Of a DNA stretch of 64,000 bases, positions 1 through 9,074 are shown one piece after another. The first letter of the stretch is position 1. Every line of letters starts with the position of its first letter. Both the position numbers and the translations under genes were made by a program. The DNA comes from Paramagnetospirillum caucaseum. Its GTDB lineage: Bacteria; Pseudomonadota; Alphaproteobacteria; Rhodospirillales; Magnetospirillaceae. The stretch spans positions 24,112-88,111 of the forward strand of contig NZ_AONQ01000008.1 in NCBI RefSeq assembly GCF_000342045.1, given 5' to 3'. The notes under the pieces were generated by a model that saw only the letters and a list, made by a program, of their open reading frames with translations, had not been told where the DNA came from and did no database searches.

Positions 1-234
1 GGTGATGTCGTCGTGGGTGGGGCCGATGCCGCCGCTGGTGAAGACGTAGGTGTGGGACGAGCGGAGCGCGTCCAGGGCGGCGACGATGGCCGCCTGATCA
101 TCGCGGACGATGCGCACTTCCGAAAGCGTGACGCCGCGCGCCGCTAGTTCCTTGCCCAGAAAGGCGACGTTGGCATCCTGGGTGCGTCCCGACAGGATCT
201 CGTTGCCGATCACCAGGATCGCCGCGTTGGCCAT
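1..234 (-). CDS. CinA/MoaB-type molybdopterin-binding domain protein (partial)
   Basis: Only the first 78 codons are present; the gene runs off the left edge of the window. The start is an ATG at 234. The N-terminus (MANAAILVIGNEILSGR, then a VFTSGGIGPTHDDIT stretch) is the hallmark of the MoCF_biosynth fold found in CinA and in stand-alone molybdopterin-binding proteins: the GNEILSG loop followed by the SGGIGPTxDD loop. It lies 27 bp downstream of the GNAT-MutT gene on the same strand, so it is probably the last gene of the ppiC-argJ-mutT run. Whether a C-terminal nicotinamide deamidase domain (full CinA) follows cannot be seen, so I do not assign cinA. Confidence 0.85.
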   Translation of the reverse strand, partial: MANAAILVIGNEILSGRTQDANVAFLGKELAARGVTLSEVRIVRDDQAAIVAALDALRSSHTYVFTSGGIGPTHDDIT

Positions 235-261
235 GACCGTCTCCCATATCAGGGAAGTGTA

Positions 262-1245
262 TTATACCCATTCCCGCAGGATGGCGACCAGCGGGATGTC
301 GGCGGGCGGCATGGGCAGGTCGCCCAGGCGGGCGGCGCGCACCCAGCGCAGTTCCTGCCCTTCGCGGGCGCTGGGGTTGCCCTTCCACACCCGCACCAGA
401 TAGAGTGGCATCAGCAGGTGGAAGGTGTCGTAGTCGTGGGAGGCGAAGGCGACCGGGGCGAGGCAGCTTTCCCGCACGTCGATGCCCAACTCCTCCTCCA
501 GCTCGCGCACCAGGGCGGATTCGGGCGTCTCGCCCTCGTGGATCTTGCCGCCGGGGAACTCCCACAGGCCGGCCATGGTCTTGCCGGCGGGCCGCGACGC
601 CATCAGCACGCGGCCGTCGCCGTCCACCAGGGCGGCGGCCACCACCAGCAGGGTGGGACGCAAGCCGCGGGCCATCAGCCATTCGCCCTTGCGCAGTTCG
701 AAGACCGGGGCGACCACGCTGTCGCCCCGTGCCGGCATGGGGCAGGTATCGACCCTGAGAAAGGTAAGGCCGAGCTTTTCCAGCACCCGCTTTGAGGCGA
801 GATTGTCGGGGTGGTAAGACGCCCATGCCCGCTCGAAGCCCAGGGTATCGAACAGGTGGCGGATCAGGCGATGGCCCGCCTCGGTGGCGTAGCCCTGGCC
901 CCAGAAATCCTTGCCGATCCAGTAGCCCAGTTCCGGCGCGCCGTCCCGTTCCAGCCCGAAGCCCATCACGCCGACCAGCACGCCGTCGGTGGTGCGTTCC
1001 ATGGCCAGGGCGACGCCCTTGCCCTCGATGCGGCGGATTTCCTGGTCCGCGACGAAGGCCTTGGCATCGTCCAGGCTGTAGGGATGGGGAATGGCGGCGG
1101 TCAGCCGCACCACGTCCCAGTCGCCGAGCAGCGCCGCCAGGGCGTCGAGGTCCTTGTCCGCGACCGGACGCAGGCGCAACCGGGCGGTGAGCAGCGGATG
1201 CCCTGCCCAGACCGTGCCCGGTTCCCGGCAACCCCGCTCCGCCAT
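262..1245 (-). CDS. GNAT acetyltransferase fused to a MutT-type Nudix hydrolase
   Basis: This 327-residue protein has two domains. Residues about 15-180 form a RimJ/RimL-type GNAT domain with the acetyl-CoA loop at GKDFWGQGYATEAG and the PDNLASKRVLEKLGL segment. Residues about 195-327 form a Nudix domain with a complete box (GX5EX7REUXEEXGU) at residues 233-255. The Nudix half resembles MutT, which removes 8-oxo-dGTP from the nucleotide pool; that specificity is inferred from family. The start is supported by GGAG eight bases upstream. It sits 18 bp downstream of argJ and precedes the CinA-type gene. The acetyltransferase substrate is unknown. Similar fusions occur in other alphaproteobacteria, so this is not a cloning or assembly artefact. 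Confidence 0.9.
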   Translation of the reverse strand: MAERGCREPGTVWAGHPLLTARLRLRPVADKDLDALAALLGDWDVVRLTAAIPHPYSLDDAKAFVADQEIRRIEGKGVALAMERTTDGVLVGVMGFGLERDGAPELGYWIGKDFWGQGYATEAGHRLIRHLFDTLGFERAWASYHPDNLASKRVLEKLGLTFLRVDTCPMPARGDSVVAPVFELRKGEWLMARGLRPTLLVVAAALVDGDGRVLMASRPAGKTMAGLWEFPGGKIHEGETPESALVRELEEELGIDVRESCLAPVAFASHDYDTFHLLMPLYLVRVWKGNPSAREGQELRWVRAARLGDLPMPPADIPLVAILREWV

Positions 1246-1263
1246 GGCGCTTTCTCCGTTCCG

Positions 1264-2496
1264 TCAGGTGCGATAGGACCCGTTGATGTCGATATAGGCG
1301 TGGGTCAGGTCGCAAGTATAGACGGTCGCCTTGCCCTTGCCCACGCCGACGTCCACCTCCATGACGATGTCCTGGCCCTTGAAGTGGGCGGCCACCGGCG
1401 CCTCGTCGTAGCCGTGGGCCATCTCGCCCCGGTCGGCCACCAGCACGCCGCCCATGCGGATGGACAGCTTGTCGCGGTTGGCCTTCTCGCCCGCCTTGCC
1501 CACCGCGGCCACCACCCGGCCCCAATTGGCGTCCTCGCCGGCGATGGCGGTCTTGACCAGGGGGGAATTGGCGATGGACATGCCGATGGTCCGCGCCGCC
1601 CGCTTGCCCGCCGCGCCGCTCACATGGATGGTGACGAACTTGGTGGCGCCCTCGCCGTCCCTGACCACCTGCAGCGCCAGGTCGAGCAGCAGGTCGAACA
1701 GTTTGGCCTTGAAATCGGCCAGGCGCTTGTCCTTGGCGTCCTTGACCACCGTGTTGCCGGCTCTTCCCGTGGCGAACAGCATCAGGGTGTCGCTGGTCGA
1801 GGTGTCGGAATCCACGGTGATGGCATTGAACGAGCGGTCGACGCCCTTGGACAGAAGCTCCTGCAGCACCCCGGACGGCAAGGCGGCGTCGGTGAAGACG
1901 TAGGACAGCATGGTCGCCATGTCGGGCGCGATCATGCCGGCGCCCTTGGCGATGCCGTTGATGATCACCTGGGTGCCGTCGATCACCGCAATGCGGGTGG
2001 CGCCCTTGGGATAGGTGTCGGTGGTCATGATGGCCTGGGCGGCCTCCAGCCAGTTGCCGGGCTGGAGCTTGGCGCGCACGTCGGCCAGGGCGGCGGTGAT
2101 CTTCTCGTCGGGCAGGCGGACGCCGATGGTGCCGGTCGAGGCGATGTAGACCTCGGACTCCTTGCAGCCCACCAGCCTGGCGGTGGAGTCCACCGTGCGG
2201 CGCACCGAGGCGACGCCCACCGAGCCGGTGAAGGCGTTGGCGTTGCCGGAATTGACCACCAGGGCGCGGGCCGAGCCCTTGGCCACGGCCTCGCGGCACC
2301 ATTCCACCGGCGCCGAGGCCGTCAGCGAGCGGGTGAACACGCCGGCGGCACTGGTGCCCTTGTCCATCTCGACCATCAGCAGGTCGGTGCGCCCGGCATA
2401 GCGGACGCCGCAGGCATGGCTGGCCAGCCGGATGCCGGCGATGACGGGCATGTCGGGGAAGCCCTTGGGGGCGAGGGGGGAGATGGCGGTGCTCAT
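1264..2496 (-). CDS. argJ: Glutamate N-acetyltransferase / amino-acid N-acetyltransferase
   Basis: ArgJ transfers acetyl from N-acetylornithine to glutamate in the cyclic arginine pathway, in the cytoplasm. The 410-residue protein carries the self-cleavage site KGAGMIAPDMATML; the Thr (residue 195 from the chosen start) becomes the N-terminal nucleophile of the beta chain. The NSGNANAFTG motif and the terminal INGSYRT are also typical. I chose the ATG at 2496, which has GGAAA nine bases upstream and gives the family-like start MSTAISPLAPKGFP; a GTG at 2517 would add seven residues. A strong hairpin separates it from the upstream ppiC gene. argG, another arginine gene, lies far off at 58.8-60.0 kb. 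Confidence 0.96.
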   Translation of the reverse strand: MSTAISPLAPKGFPDMPVIAGIRLASHACGVRYAGRTDLLMVEMDKGTSAAGVFTRSLTASAPVEWCREAVAKGSARALVVNSGNANAFTGSVGVASVRRTVDSTARLVGCKESEVYIASTGTIGVRLPDEKITAALADVRAKLQPGNWLEAAQAIMTTDTYPKGATRIAVIDGTQVIINGIAKGAGMIAPDMATMLSYVFTDAALPSGVLQELLSKGVDRSFNAITVDSDTSTSDTLMLFATGRAGNTVVKDAKDKRLADFKAKLFDLLLDLALQVVRDGEGATKFVTIHVSGAAGKRAARTIGMSIANSPLVKTAIAGEDANWGRVVAAVGKAGEKANRDKLSIRMGGVLVADRGEMAHGYDEAPVAAHFKGQDIVMEVDVGVGKGKATVYTCDLTHAYIDINGSYRT

Positions 2497-2526
2497 GGCG
2501 GGGATTTCCGTGCTCACAGGGTAGAA

Positions 2527-2553
2527 GGCCCGGCCGCTTTCGCTGGCCGGGCC
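2527..2553 (-). terminator. Hairpin between ppiC and argJ
   Basis: A perfect 9-bp GC stem (GGCCCGGCC / GGCCGGGCC, 9-base loop) lies 12 bases past the ppiC-like stop codon. On the minus strand it is followed by TTCT, a short U tract. It probably acts as a (partial) Rho-independent terminator ahead of argJ. Confidence 0.55.
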
Positions 2554-2564
2554 CGTTCAGGCTT

Positions 2565-3386
2565 TTACTTCTTGGCCGCTTCCAGCGGCGTGCCGTCGGG
2601 CTTGAACCGCTTGATCTTGGCCTTCTCGCGCAGGTCGACCACCATCTTTTCCTGGATTTCCTCGGCGATCTGGCGGGCGATGACCGGCTTGGCCTGGTCG
2701 AACGGCGGGATGGAGGCCATCCGCTTGTCCTCGACCTTGATGACGTGATAGCCGAACTGGCTCTTCACCGGGGTCTTGGACACCTCGCCGGGGCGCATGG
2801 CGAAGGCGGCGGCGGAGAATTCCGGCACCATGGCGTCCTTGACGAAATAGCCGAGGTCGCCGCCCATGGCGCCCGAGCCCTTGTCGGTGGAGCGGCTCTT
2901 GGCCAGCTCGCCGAAATCCGAACCGCGGTTCAGGTCGGCGACGATCGAGCGGGCGCCTTCCTCGGTTTCCGCCAGGATGTGGCGGGCGCGCACTTCTTCC
3001 TGCGGCACGAAGTTCTTCACCGCCACGTCGTAACGGGCCTTGATGGCCTCGTCGTTGACGGCGCCGCGCACCTTCTTCTGCATCAGGGCCTGGGCCATCA
3101 GCTGGATTTCGACTCGCTTCATGGCCGCCTTGACGTCGGGATCGGCGTCCATCTTTTCCTTCTTGGCCAGCTCGTAGACCAGCTGGTTGTTGATGGCGAC
3201 CTCAAGCACAGCCTCGTAGGGGGCCTGGGGACCCATCTGGCGGCCGTATTCGGCCAGCGCCGACATCTTGATGTCGGAGCCGTTGACGTTGGCGACAACG
3301 GTGTCGGCGGCAAAAGCCGGGCTGGCGGCCAGCCCGGCCGCCAGGGAAAGGGCGAGCATGGGGCGGCGCGCGAACAGCATCTTCAT
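2565..3386 (-). CDS. Periplasmic parvulin-type peptidyl-prolyl isomerase (PpiC/PrsA/SurA-like)
   Basis: This 273-residue exported foldase begins with a clear signal peptide (hydrophobic core residues 10-22, cleavage near AFA-AD). An alpha-helical N-domain follows, then a parvulin PPIase domain at about residues 130-225 (VRARHILAETEEGA, GGDLGYF, KSQFGYHVIKVED), and a Lys-rich C-terminus. It should assist folding of periplasmic or outer-membrane proteins. The ATG has AAGGA nine bases upstream. It is the first gene of the minus-strand run ppiC-argJ-mutT-cinA and is divergent from gap. In related alphaproteobacteria a parvulin gene commonly lies beside argJ; secA, often nearby, is not seen here. 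Confidence 0.93.
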   Translation of the reverse strand: MKMLFARRPMLALSLAAGLAASPAFAADTVVANVNGSDIKMSALAEYGRQMGPQAPYEAVLEVAINNQLVYELAKKEKMDADPDVKAAMKRVEIQLMAQALMQKKVRGAVNDEAIKARYDVAVKNFVPQEEVRARHILAETEEGARSIVADLNRGSDFGELAKSRSTDKGSGAMGGDLGYFVKDAMVPEFSAAAFAMRPGEVSKTPVKSQFGYHVIKVEDKRMASIPPFDQAKPVIARQIAEEIQEKMVVDLREKAKIKRFKPDGTPLEAAKK

Positions 3387-4693
<1,307 letters not shown>

Positions 4694-4711
4694 GCCGCTT
4701 CGCTCCGGTTC

Positions 4712-4736
4712 GGGCGGAAGGGTTTGCCTTCCGCCC
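4712..4736 (+). other. Hairpin between gap and pgk
   Basis: A perfect 10-bp stem (GGGCGGAAGG / CCTTCCGCCC, 5-base loop) lies 18 bases after the gap stop. No U tract follows, so it is more likely an RNA-stability or processing element that sets the gap to pgk ratio than a terminator. Confidence 0.5.
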
Positions 4737-4764
4737 GTCACCTTCAAGACATAAGGACGCTTCC

Positions 4765-6012
4765 ATGTTCCGGACCATCGACAAGCTCGACGTCAAGGGC
4801 AAGCGGGTGCTGGTGCGCGCCGACCTCAACGTGCCGGCCAAGGACGGCAAGGTCACCGATACCACCCGGATCGACCGCTCGGCCGCCACGCTGATCCAGC
4901 TGGCCGCCAAGGGCGCCAGGGTCATCGTGCTGACCCATTTCGGCCGCCCCAAGGGGCGCGAGGACAAGTACTCGCAGAAGCTGCTGGTCGAGCCGCTGGC
5001 GCGCGCGGTGGGCAAGACCGTGGCCTGGGCCGACGACTGCATCGGGCCGGAAGCGGAAAAGCTGATCGCCGCCATGAAGGACGGCGACATCGCCCTGCTG
5101 GAAAACGTCCGCTTCCATCCCGAGGAAGAGAAGAACGACCCCGCCTTCGCCAAGGCCCTGGCCGCCCTGGGTGATTTCTACATCAACGACGCCTTCTCCA
5201 CCGCCCATCGGGCGCATGCCTCCACCGAGGGTCTGGCGCACCTGCTGCCCGCCGCCGCCGGCCGCCTGATGCAGGCCGAGCTGGAAGCGCTGGGCAAGGC
5301 GCTGGAAATGCCGGAGAAGCCGGTGGCCGCCATCGTCGGCGGCGCCAAGGTCTCCACCAAGCTGGATCTGCTGGGCAATCTGGTGGCCAAGGTGGACTAC
5401 CTGATCATCGGCGGCGGCATGGCCAACACCTTCCTGTTCGCCCAGGGAAAGCAGGTGGGCAAGAGCCTGTGCGAGAAGGATCTGGCCGGCACCGCCCGCG
5501 AGATCATCAAGAAGGCCGAGGCGGCCAAGTGCCGCATCATCCTTCCCACCGACGTCGTGGTGGCCGGCGAGTTCGCCGAGAACGCCGCCAATGCCGTGGT
5601 CGGCGTCGACGCGGTGCCCGAGGACAAGATGATCCTCGACGCCGGTCCGGCTTCGGCCGAGGCGGTGGCCCGGCTGCTGGAAGGCTGCAAGACTCTGGTG
5701 TGGAACGGCCCGCTGGGCGCCTTCGAGATCGCCCCCTTCGACAAGGCCACCAACGCCGTGGCCCAGGCGGCCGCCGCGCTGACCGCCAAGGGCGGGCTGC
5801 TGACCGTGGGCGGCGGCGGCGATACCGTCTCGGCCCTGGCCAAGGCGGGGGTCGAGGACAAGTTCTCCTACATCTCCACGGCGGGCGGCGCCTTCCTGGA
5901 ATGGCTGGAGGGCAAGGAGCTGCCCGGCGTGGCCGCCCTGCACGTCCAGCCCGATCAGGTGCGCGGCAGTGGCTGCGGCTGCGGCGCCGGCGGCGTCGGC
6001 GGCTGCGGCTGA
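4765..6012 (+). CDS. pgk: Phosphoglycerate kinase with Cys/Gly-rich C-terminal tail
   Basis: Pgk transfers the acyl phosphate of 1,3-bisphosphoglycerate to ADP. Family signatures are present in order: VRADLNVP (20s), [66 protein letters not shown] and the phosphate loop [10 protein letters not shown]. The enzyme is 415 residues, about 15-20 longer than usual. After the normal end (KELPGVAAL) it continues with [20 protein letters not shown] and ends GCG, containing three cysteines. The tail is in frame and ends in TGA; it is not explained by a frameshift into a neighbouring gene. It could be a metal-binding or low-complexity extension. Confidence 0.96.
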   Translation: MFRTIDKLDVKGKRVLVRADLNVPAKDGKVTDTTRIDRSAATLIQLAAKGARVIVLTHFGRPKGREDKYSQKLLVEPLARAVGKTVAWADDCIGPEAEKLIAAMKDGDIALLENVRFHPEEEKNDPAFAKALAALGDFYINDAFSTAHRAHASTEGLAHLLPAAAGRLMQAELEALGKALEMPEKPVAAIVGGAKVSTKLDLLGNLVAKVDYLIIGGGMANTFLFAQGKQVGKSLCEKDLAGTAREIIKKAEAAKCRIILPTDVVVAGEFAENAANAVVGVDAVPEDKMILDAGPASAEAVARLLEGCKTLVWNGPLGAFEIAPFDKATNAVAQAAAALTAKGGLLTVGGGGDTVSALAKAGVEDKFSYISTAGGAFLEWLEGKELPGVAALHVQPDQVRGSGCGCGAGGVGGCG

Positions 6013-6121
6013 GTCTTCAGGTCACTCCCCGAACCGTCTTCGTCGCAACGCGAAGGGAGTTCGGGGCATCGCCCCGACTGGGCTCGGGCGAGGGCCCGAT
6101 CCATTCGAGGATATTGATTTC

Positions 6122-6883
6122 ATGACCGTCCATTTCATCGGCGCCGGACCGGGCGCCCCCGACCTGATCACCGTGCGGGGGCTGAACCTGATCCGCCGTT
6201 GCCCGGTGGTGCTGTACGCCGGTTCGCTGGTGCCCGCCGAGATCGTCGCCGAGGCCATGTCCGACGCCCGGGTGGTCGATACCGCGCCGCTCAACCTGGA
6301 TGAGATCATCGCCGAGATGGAGATGGCTCATAAGCTCGGCGTGCAGGTGGCCCGCATCCATTCCGGCGATCCCTCCCTCTACGGCGCCATCGCCGAGCAG
6401 ATGCGCCGCCTGGACGCTCTGGGCATCGCCTATGACGTGACCCCCGGGGTTCCCGCCTTCGCGGCCGCCGCCGCCGCGCTCGCCACCGAGTTGACCCTGC
6501 CCGACGTCAGCCAGACGGTGATCCTGACCCGGACCTCGGTGCGTTCGTCTTCCATGCCCAATAATGAGGATCTGGCGACGCTGGGCAAAAGTGGTGCGAC
6601 GCTGGCCATCCACCTGTCGGTGAGCAACCTGGCCCATGTGGTCAAGGAATTGTCGCCGCTCTACGGCGGGGATTGCCCGGTGGTGGTGGCCTTCCGGGTG
6701 GGCTGGCCGGACCAGAGCTTCATCCGGGGAACCCTGGCCGACATTCGCGACTCGGTGAAGGCGGCGGGGCTGACCCGCACCGCCCTGATCCTGGTGGGCC
6801 GCGTGCTGGGCGGGGCCGAGTTCACCGATTCACGGCTCTATGCCGAGGACCATACCCACGTGCTGCGTCCGGCCAAGGGGTGA
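6122..6883 (+). CDS. cobM: Precorrin-4 C11-methyltransferase
   Basis: CobM methylates C-11 of precorrin-4 using S-adenosylmethionine in the aerobic cobalamin pathway. The 253-residue protein shows the tetrapyrrole methylase fold: GAGPGAPDLITVRG near the N-terminus, the YAGSLVP loop, RIHSGDPSLYGAIAEQ, the VTPGVPAFAAAAAAL segment, and LTRTSVRSSSMP specific to CobM/CbiF. The ATG at 6122 begins MTVHFIGAGPG, as in other family members. It lies 109 bp after pgk; that spacer holds a long imperfect stem (CCCCGAA paired with TTCGGGG) but no recognisable cobalamin riboswitch box. cobA follows 37 bp downstream. Confidence 0.96.
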   Translation: MTVHFIGAGPGAPDLITVRGLNLIRRCPVVLYAGSLVPAEIVAEAMSDARVVDTAPLNLDEIIAEMEMAHKLGVQVARIHSGDPSLYGAIAEQMRRLDALGIAYDVTPGVPAFAAAAAALATELTLPDVSQTVILTRTSVRSSSMPNNEDLATLGKSGATLAIHLSVSNLAHVVKELSPLYGGDCPVVVAFRVGWPDQSFIRGTLADIRDSVKAAGLTRTALILVGRVLGGAEFTDSRLYAEDHTHVLRPAKG

Positions 6884-6920
6884 GACTCCCGCCGCGCAAA
6901 GCCTTATAGTACGGGCCGCC

Positions 6921-7700
6921 ATGCTCGACCTGCCCTTCGATCTCCCCGCTTTCGCCCCCGGTTCCGTCTGGCTGGCCGGTGCCGGTCCCGGTGATCCCGG
7001 CCTGCTGACCCTGCTGGCGCTGCATGGGCTGCGCGGTGCCGAGCATGTGGTGCACGACGCCCTGGTCGATGGCCGTATCCTTGCCCTGATCCCGGCCGGC
7101 GTGGCGGTGGAATCCATGGGCAAGCGCGGCGGCGCGGCCTCGGCGCGGCAAGCCGATATCACGGCGCGGCTGATCGAACTGGCACGGGCGGGCAAGAAGG
7201 TGCTGCGCCTCAAGGGCGGCGATCCCTTCGTCTTCGGGCGCGGGCCGGAGGAGGCCCTGGCCCTGGCGGCGGCCGGGGTGCCGTTCCGCATCGTGCCGGG
7301 CATCACGGCGGGAATCGGCGGGCTGGCCTATGCCGGCATTCCGGTGACCGCCAAGGAAACCAATTCGGCGGTGGCCTTTGTCACCGGCCACGGACCCGAC
7401 GGCGAGATGCCCGACGAATTCGATTGGGATGCCCTGGCGCGCGGCGCGCCGGTGCTGGTGTTCTACATGGGGCTGAAGCATCTGGACCGCCTGACCTCGC
7501 GCCTGATGGCGGCGGGGCGCCGGGCGGACGAGGCGGTGGCCGTGGTCTGCGACGCCGCCACCCCGCGTCAGGCGGTGCTGGAAACCACCCTGGCCGAAGC
7601 CGCCGGCGCGGTCGAGCGGGCCGGGCTGAAGCCGCCGGCCCTGCTGGTGGTCGGCCCGGTGGTCGCCTTGCGCCGCCAGCTGGATTGGTGGATGCCGTGA
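6921..7700 (+). CDS. cobA: Uroporphyrinogen-III C-methyltransferase
   Basis: This enzyme doubly methylates uroporphyrinogen III to precorrin-2, the branch point to cobalamin and siroheme. The 259-residue protein is the mono-functional SUMT form without the CysG dehydrogenase/chelatase domain. Key segments are GAGPGDPGLLTLLALHGL, VVHDALVD, the KRGG loop, LRLKGGDPFVFGRG and PGITAGIGGLAYAGIPVT. The ATG at 6921 gives a normal N-terminus; upstream in-frame codons (from 6840) overlap cobM and look non-coding. Its TGA overlaps the GTG of the next gene, so translation is probably coupled. Confidence 0.95.
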   Translation: MLDLPFDLPAFAPGSVWLAGAGPGDPGLLTLLALHGLRGAEHVVHDALVDGRILALIPAGVAVESMGKRGGAASARQADITARLIELARAGKKVLRLKGGDPFVFGRGPEEALALAAAGVPFRIVPGITAGIGGLAYAGIPVTAKETNSAVAFVTGHGPDGEMPDEFDWDALARGAPVLVFYMGLKHLDRLTSRLMAAGRRADEAVAVVCDAATPRQAVLETTLAEAAGAVERAGLKPPALLVVGPVVALRRQLDWWMP

Positions 7701-8455
7701 TCGAGGCGCTGACCGGTCTGGCCCATGCCGGCATCGGTATCTGCCGCGCCGGCATCGACGGGCGCGAAAACCTGATCCTCGGGCTGTTCGTCACCGGTCT
7801 GGTGGGCAGCCTGACCCATTGCGCCGGTATGTGCGGCCCTTTCGCCCTGTCGCAATGCGCGGCGCGGCTGGAGGCCATTCCCCTGGGCCGCATGACCGAG
7901 ATGCGGCGGCTGGCGGGAGCGGCGCTGCTGCCCTATCATCTGGGCCGCGCCACCACCTACGGGGTGCTGGGGGCGGCGGCGGCCACCTTCGGCGGCATCC
8001 TGGGCGGGGCGGGATCGTTCCGCCTGCTGGCCGCCCTGCTGCTGGGCGTCGCGGCCCTGCTGCTGCTGGCCATGGCCTTGCCCGGAGTCAAGGCGCTGGC
8101 CGGCGGGGGCGGCGAAAGTGGCTGGGCGCGGGCGGTGGGACGCATGGCCGGACCATTGTTCGCGCGGCCCTTCGGGCTGCGCGGCTGGGCGCTGGGCGTC
8201 ATGCTGGGGTTCATCCCCTGCGGCCTGCTCTATGCCGCCCTGGCGGCGGCGGCGGCGGGCGGCAACCCGGTGGCCGGCGCCTTCGGCATGCTGGCCTTCT
8301 GGGCGGGCACGGTGCCCATGCTGGTGCTGGTGGCGGCGGTGGGGCAGGCGGCCTTGTCCCATTGGCGCGGACCGTTGCTGCGGGCGGCGCCCGCCTTGTT
8401 GGTTCTGAACGCGGGGATGCTGGGCTTCATGGCCTGGCAGCTTCTCGCCTCCTGA
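7697..8455 (+). CDS. SafE/DsbD_2-like integral membrane protein (TauE/SafE annotation family)
   Basis: This 252-residue protein has about six predicted membrane segments. It carries the LTHCAGMCGPFAL motif near residue 40 and a later FIPCGLLYAAL motif, typical of the DsbD_2 / SafE-like family often annotated as sulfite exporter and frequently found with cytochrome oxidase copper genes. Paired Cys residues in the membrane motifs suggest metal or thiol chemistry. The start is a GTG at 7697 that overlaps the cobA stop. A SCO copper chaperone gene follows 16 bp later. I infer a role in copper (or, because of the cob neighbours, cobalt) handling; the sequence does not decide between them. Confidence 0.82.
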   Translation: MIEALTGLAHAGIGICRAGIDGRENLILGLFVTGLVGSLTHCAGMCGPFALSQCAARLEAIPLGRMTEMRRLAGAALLPYHLGRATTYGVLGAAAATFGGILGGAGSFRLLAALLLGVAALLLLAMALPGVKALAGGGGESGWARAVGRMAGPLFARPFGLRGWALGVMLGFIPCGLLYAALAAAAAGGNPVAGAFGMLAFWAGTVPMLVLVAAVGQAALSHWRGPLLRAAPALLVLNAGMLGFMAWQLLAS

Positions 8456-8471
8456 ATGCGGAGAGAGCGGT

Positions 8472-9074
8472 ATGAAGTTTTCGCGTAGCCTGCTGGCCCT
8501 GATGGTGGTGATCGTTGTCGCCCTGGTGGTGGTCGGTGTCCGCCTGGTGATCTGGAGCGGCCAGAATTCCGAAGGCGCCAAGGCGGTTCCCGCCATCGGC
8601 GGCCCCTTCCAGCTGACCGACCATAACGGCAAATCGGTCAGCGACCGCGATTACCGCAATCGCTACATGCTGGTCTTCTTCGGCTACACCTTCTGCCCCG
8701 ACGTCTGCCCGACCACCCTGTCGACGGTGACGGCGACCCTGGAGAAGCTGGGCCCCGGCTACGCCAGGAAGGTGGTGCCCATCTTCGTCACCATCGATCC
8801 CGAGCGCGATACCGTGGCGGTGATGAAGGAATATGTCGGCGCCTTCTCCCCCGACATCGTCGGCCTGACCGGCACGCCGGACGAGGTGGCCAAGGTGGCC
8901 AAGGAGTTCAAGGTCTACGCCGCCAAGGTCAAGGGCGACCGGCCGGAGCACTACACGGTGGACCACTCGGCCATCCTGTACCTGATGGGGCCCGACGGCC
9001 GGTTCGTCGCCCATTTCACCCACGGTATCTCGGTGGATGATCTGGTGGCGGGGCTGAAGAAACATATTGGCTAA
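8472..9074 (+). CDS. SCO1/SenC/PrrC-family copper chaperone
   Basis: This 200-residue membrane-anchored thioredoxin-fold protein has an N-terminal transmembrane anchor (residues 7-27) with the rest periplasmic. The copper-binding residues of the family are all present: Cys75 and Cys79 in FCPDVCP and His165 in YTVDHS. SCO proteins deliver copper to, or reduce, the CuA site of cytochrome c oxidase; some act in redox sensing. It lies between the SafE-like gene and cobB, and its last eight bases overlap the cobB start. The pairing with the SafE-like protein supports a copper/oxidase role rather than a B12 role. Confidence 0.93.
   Translation: MKFSRSLLALMVVIVVALVVVGVRLVIWSGQNSEGAKAVPAIGGPFQLTDHNGKSVSDRDYRNRYMLVFFGYTFCPDVCPTTLSTVTATLEKLGPGYARKVVPIFVTIDPERDTVAVMKEYVGAFSPDIVGLTGTPDEVAKVAKEFKVYAAKVKGDRPEHYTVDHSAILYLMGPDGRFVAHFTHGISVDDLVAGLKKHIG

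Noticed and set aside
98..2302. Very long open frame (734 codons) on the minus strand
   Set aside because: It is in a different frame from argJ and GNAT-MutT on the same DNA; composition is Gly/Arg/His-rich low complexity, a shadow caused by high GC.
811..2748. 645-codon open frame antisense to argJ and ppiC
   Set aside because: Its His/Gly/Ala-rich translation has no domain, and it opposes well-supported genes.
6013..6121. Cobalamin riboswitch before cobM
   Set aside because: The spacer has stems, but I could not find the conserved B12-box sequence or the right length; not supported.
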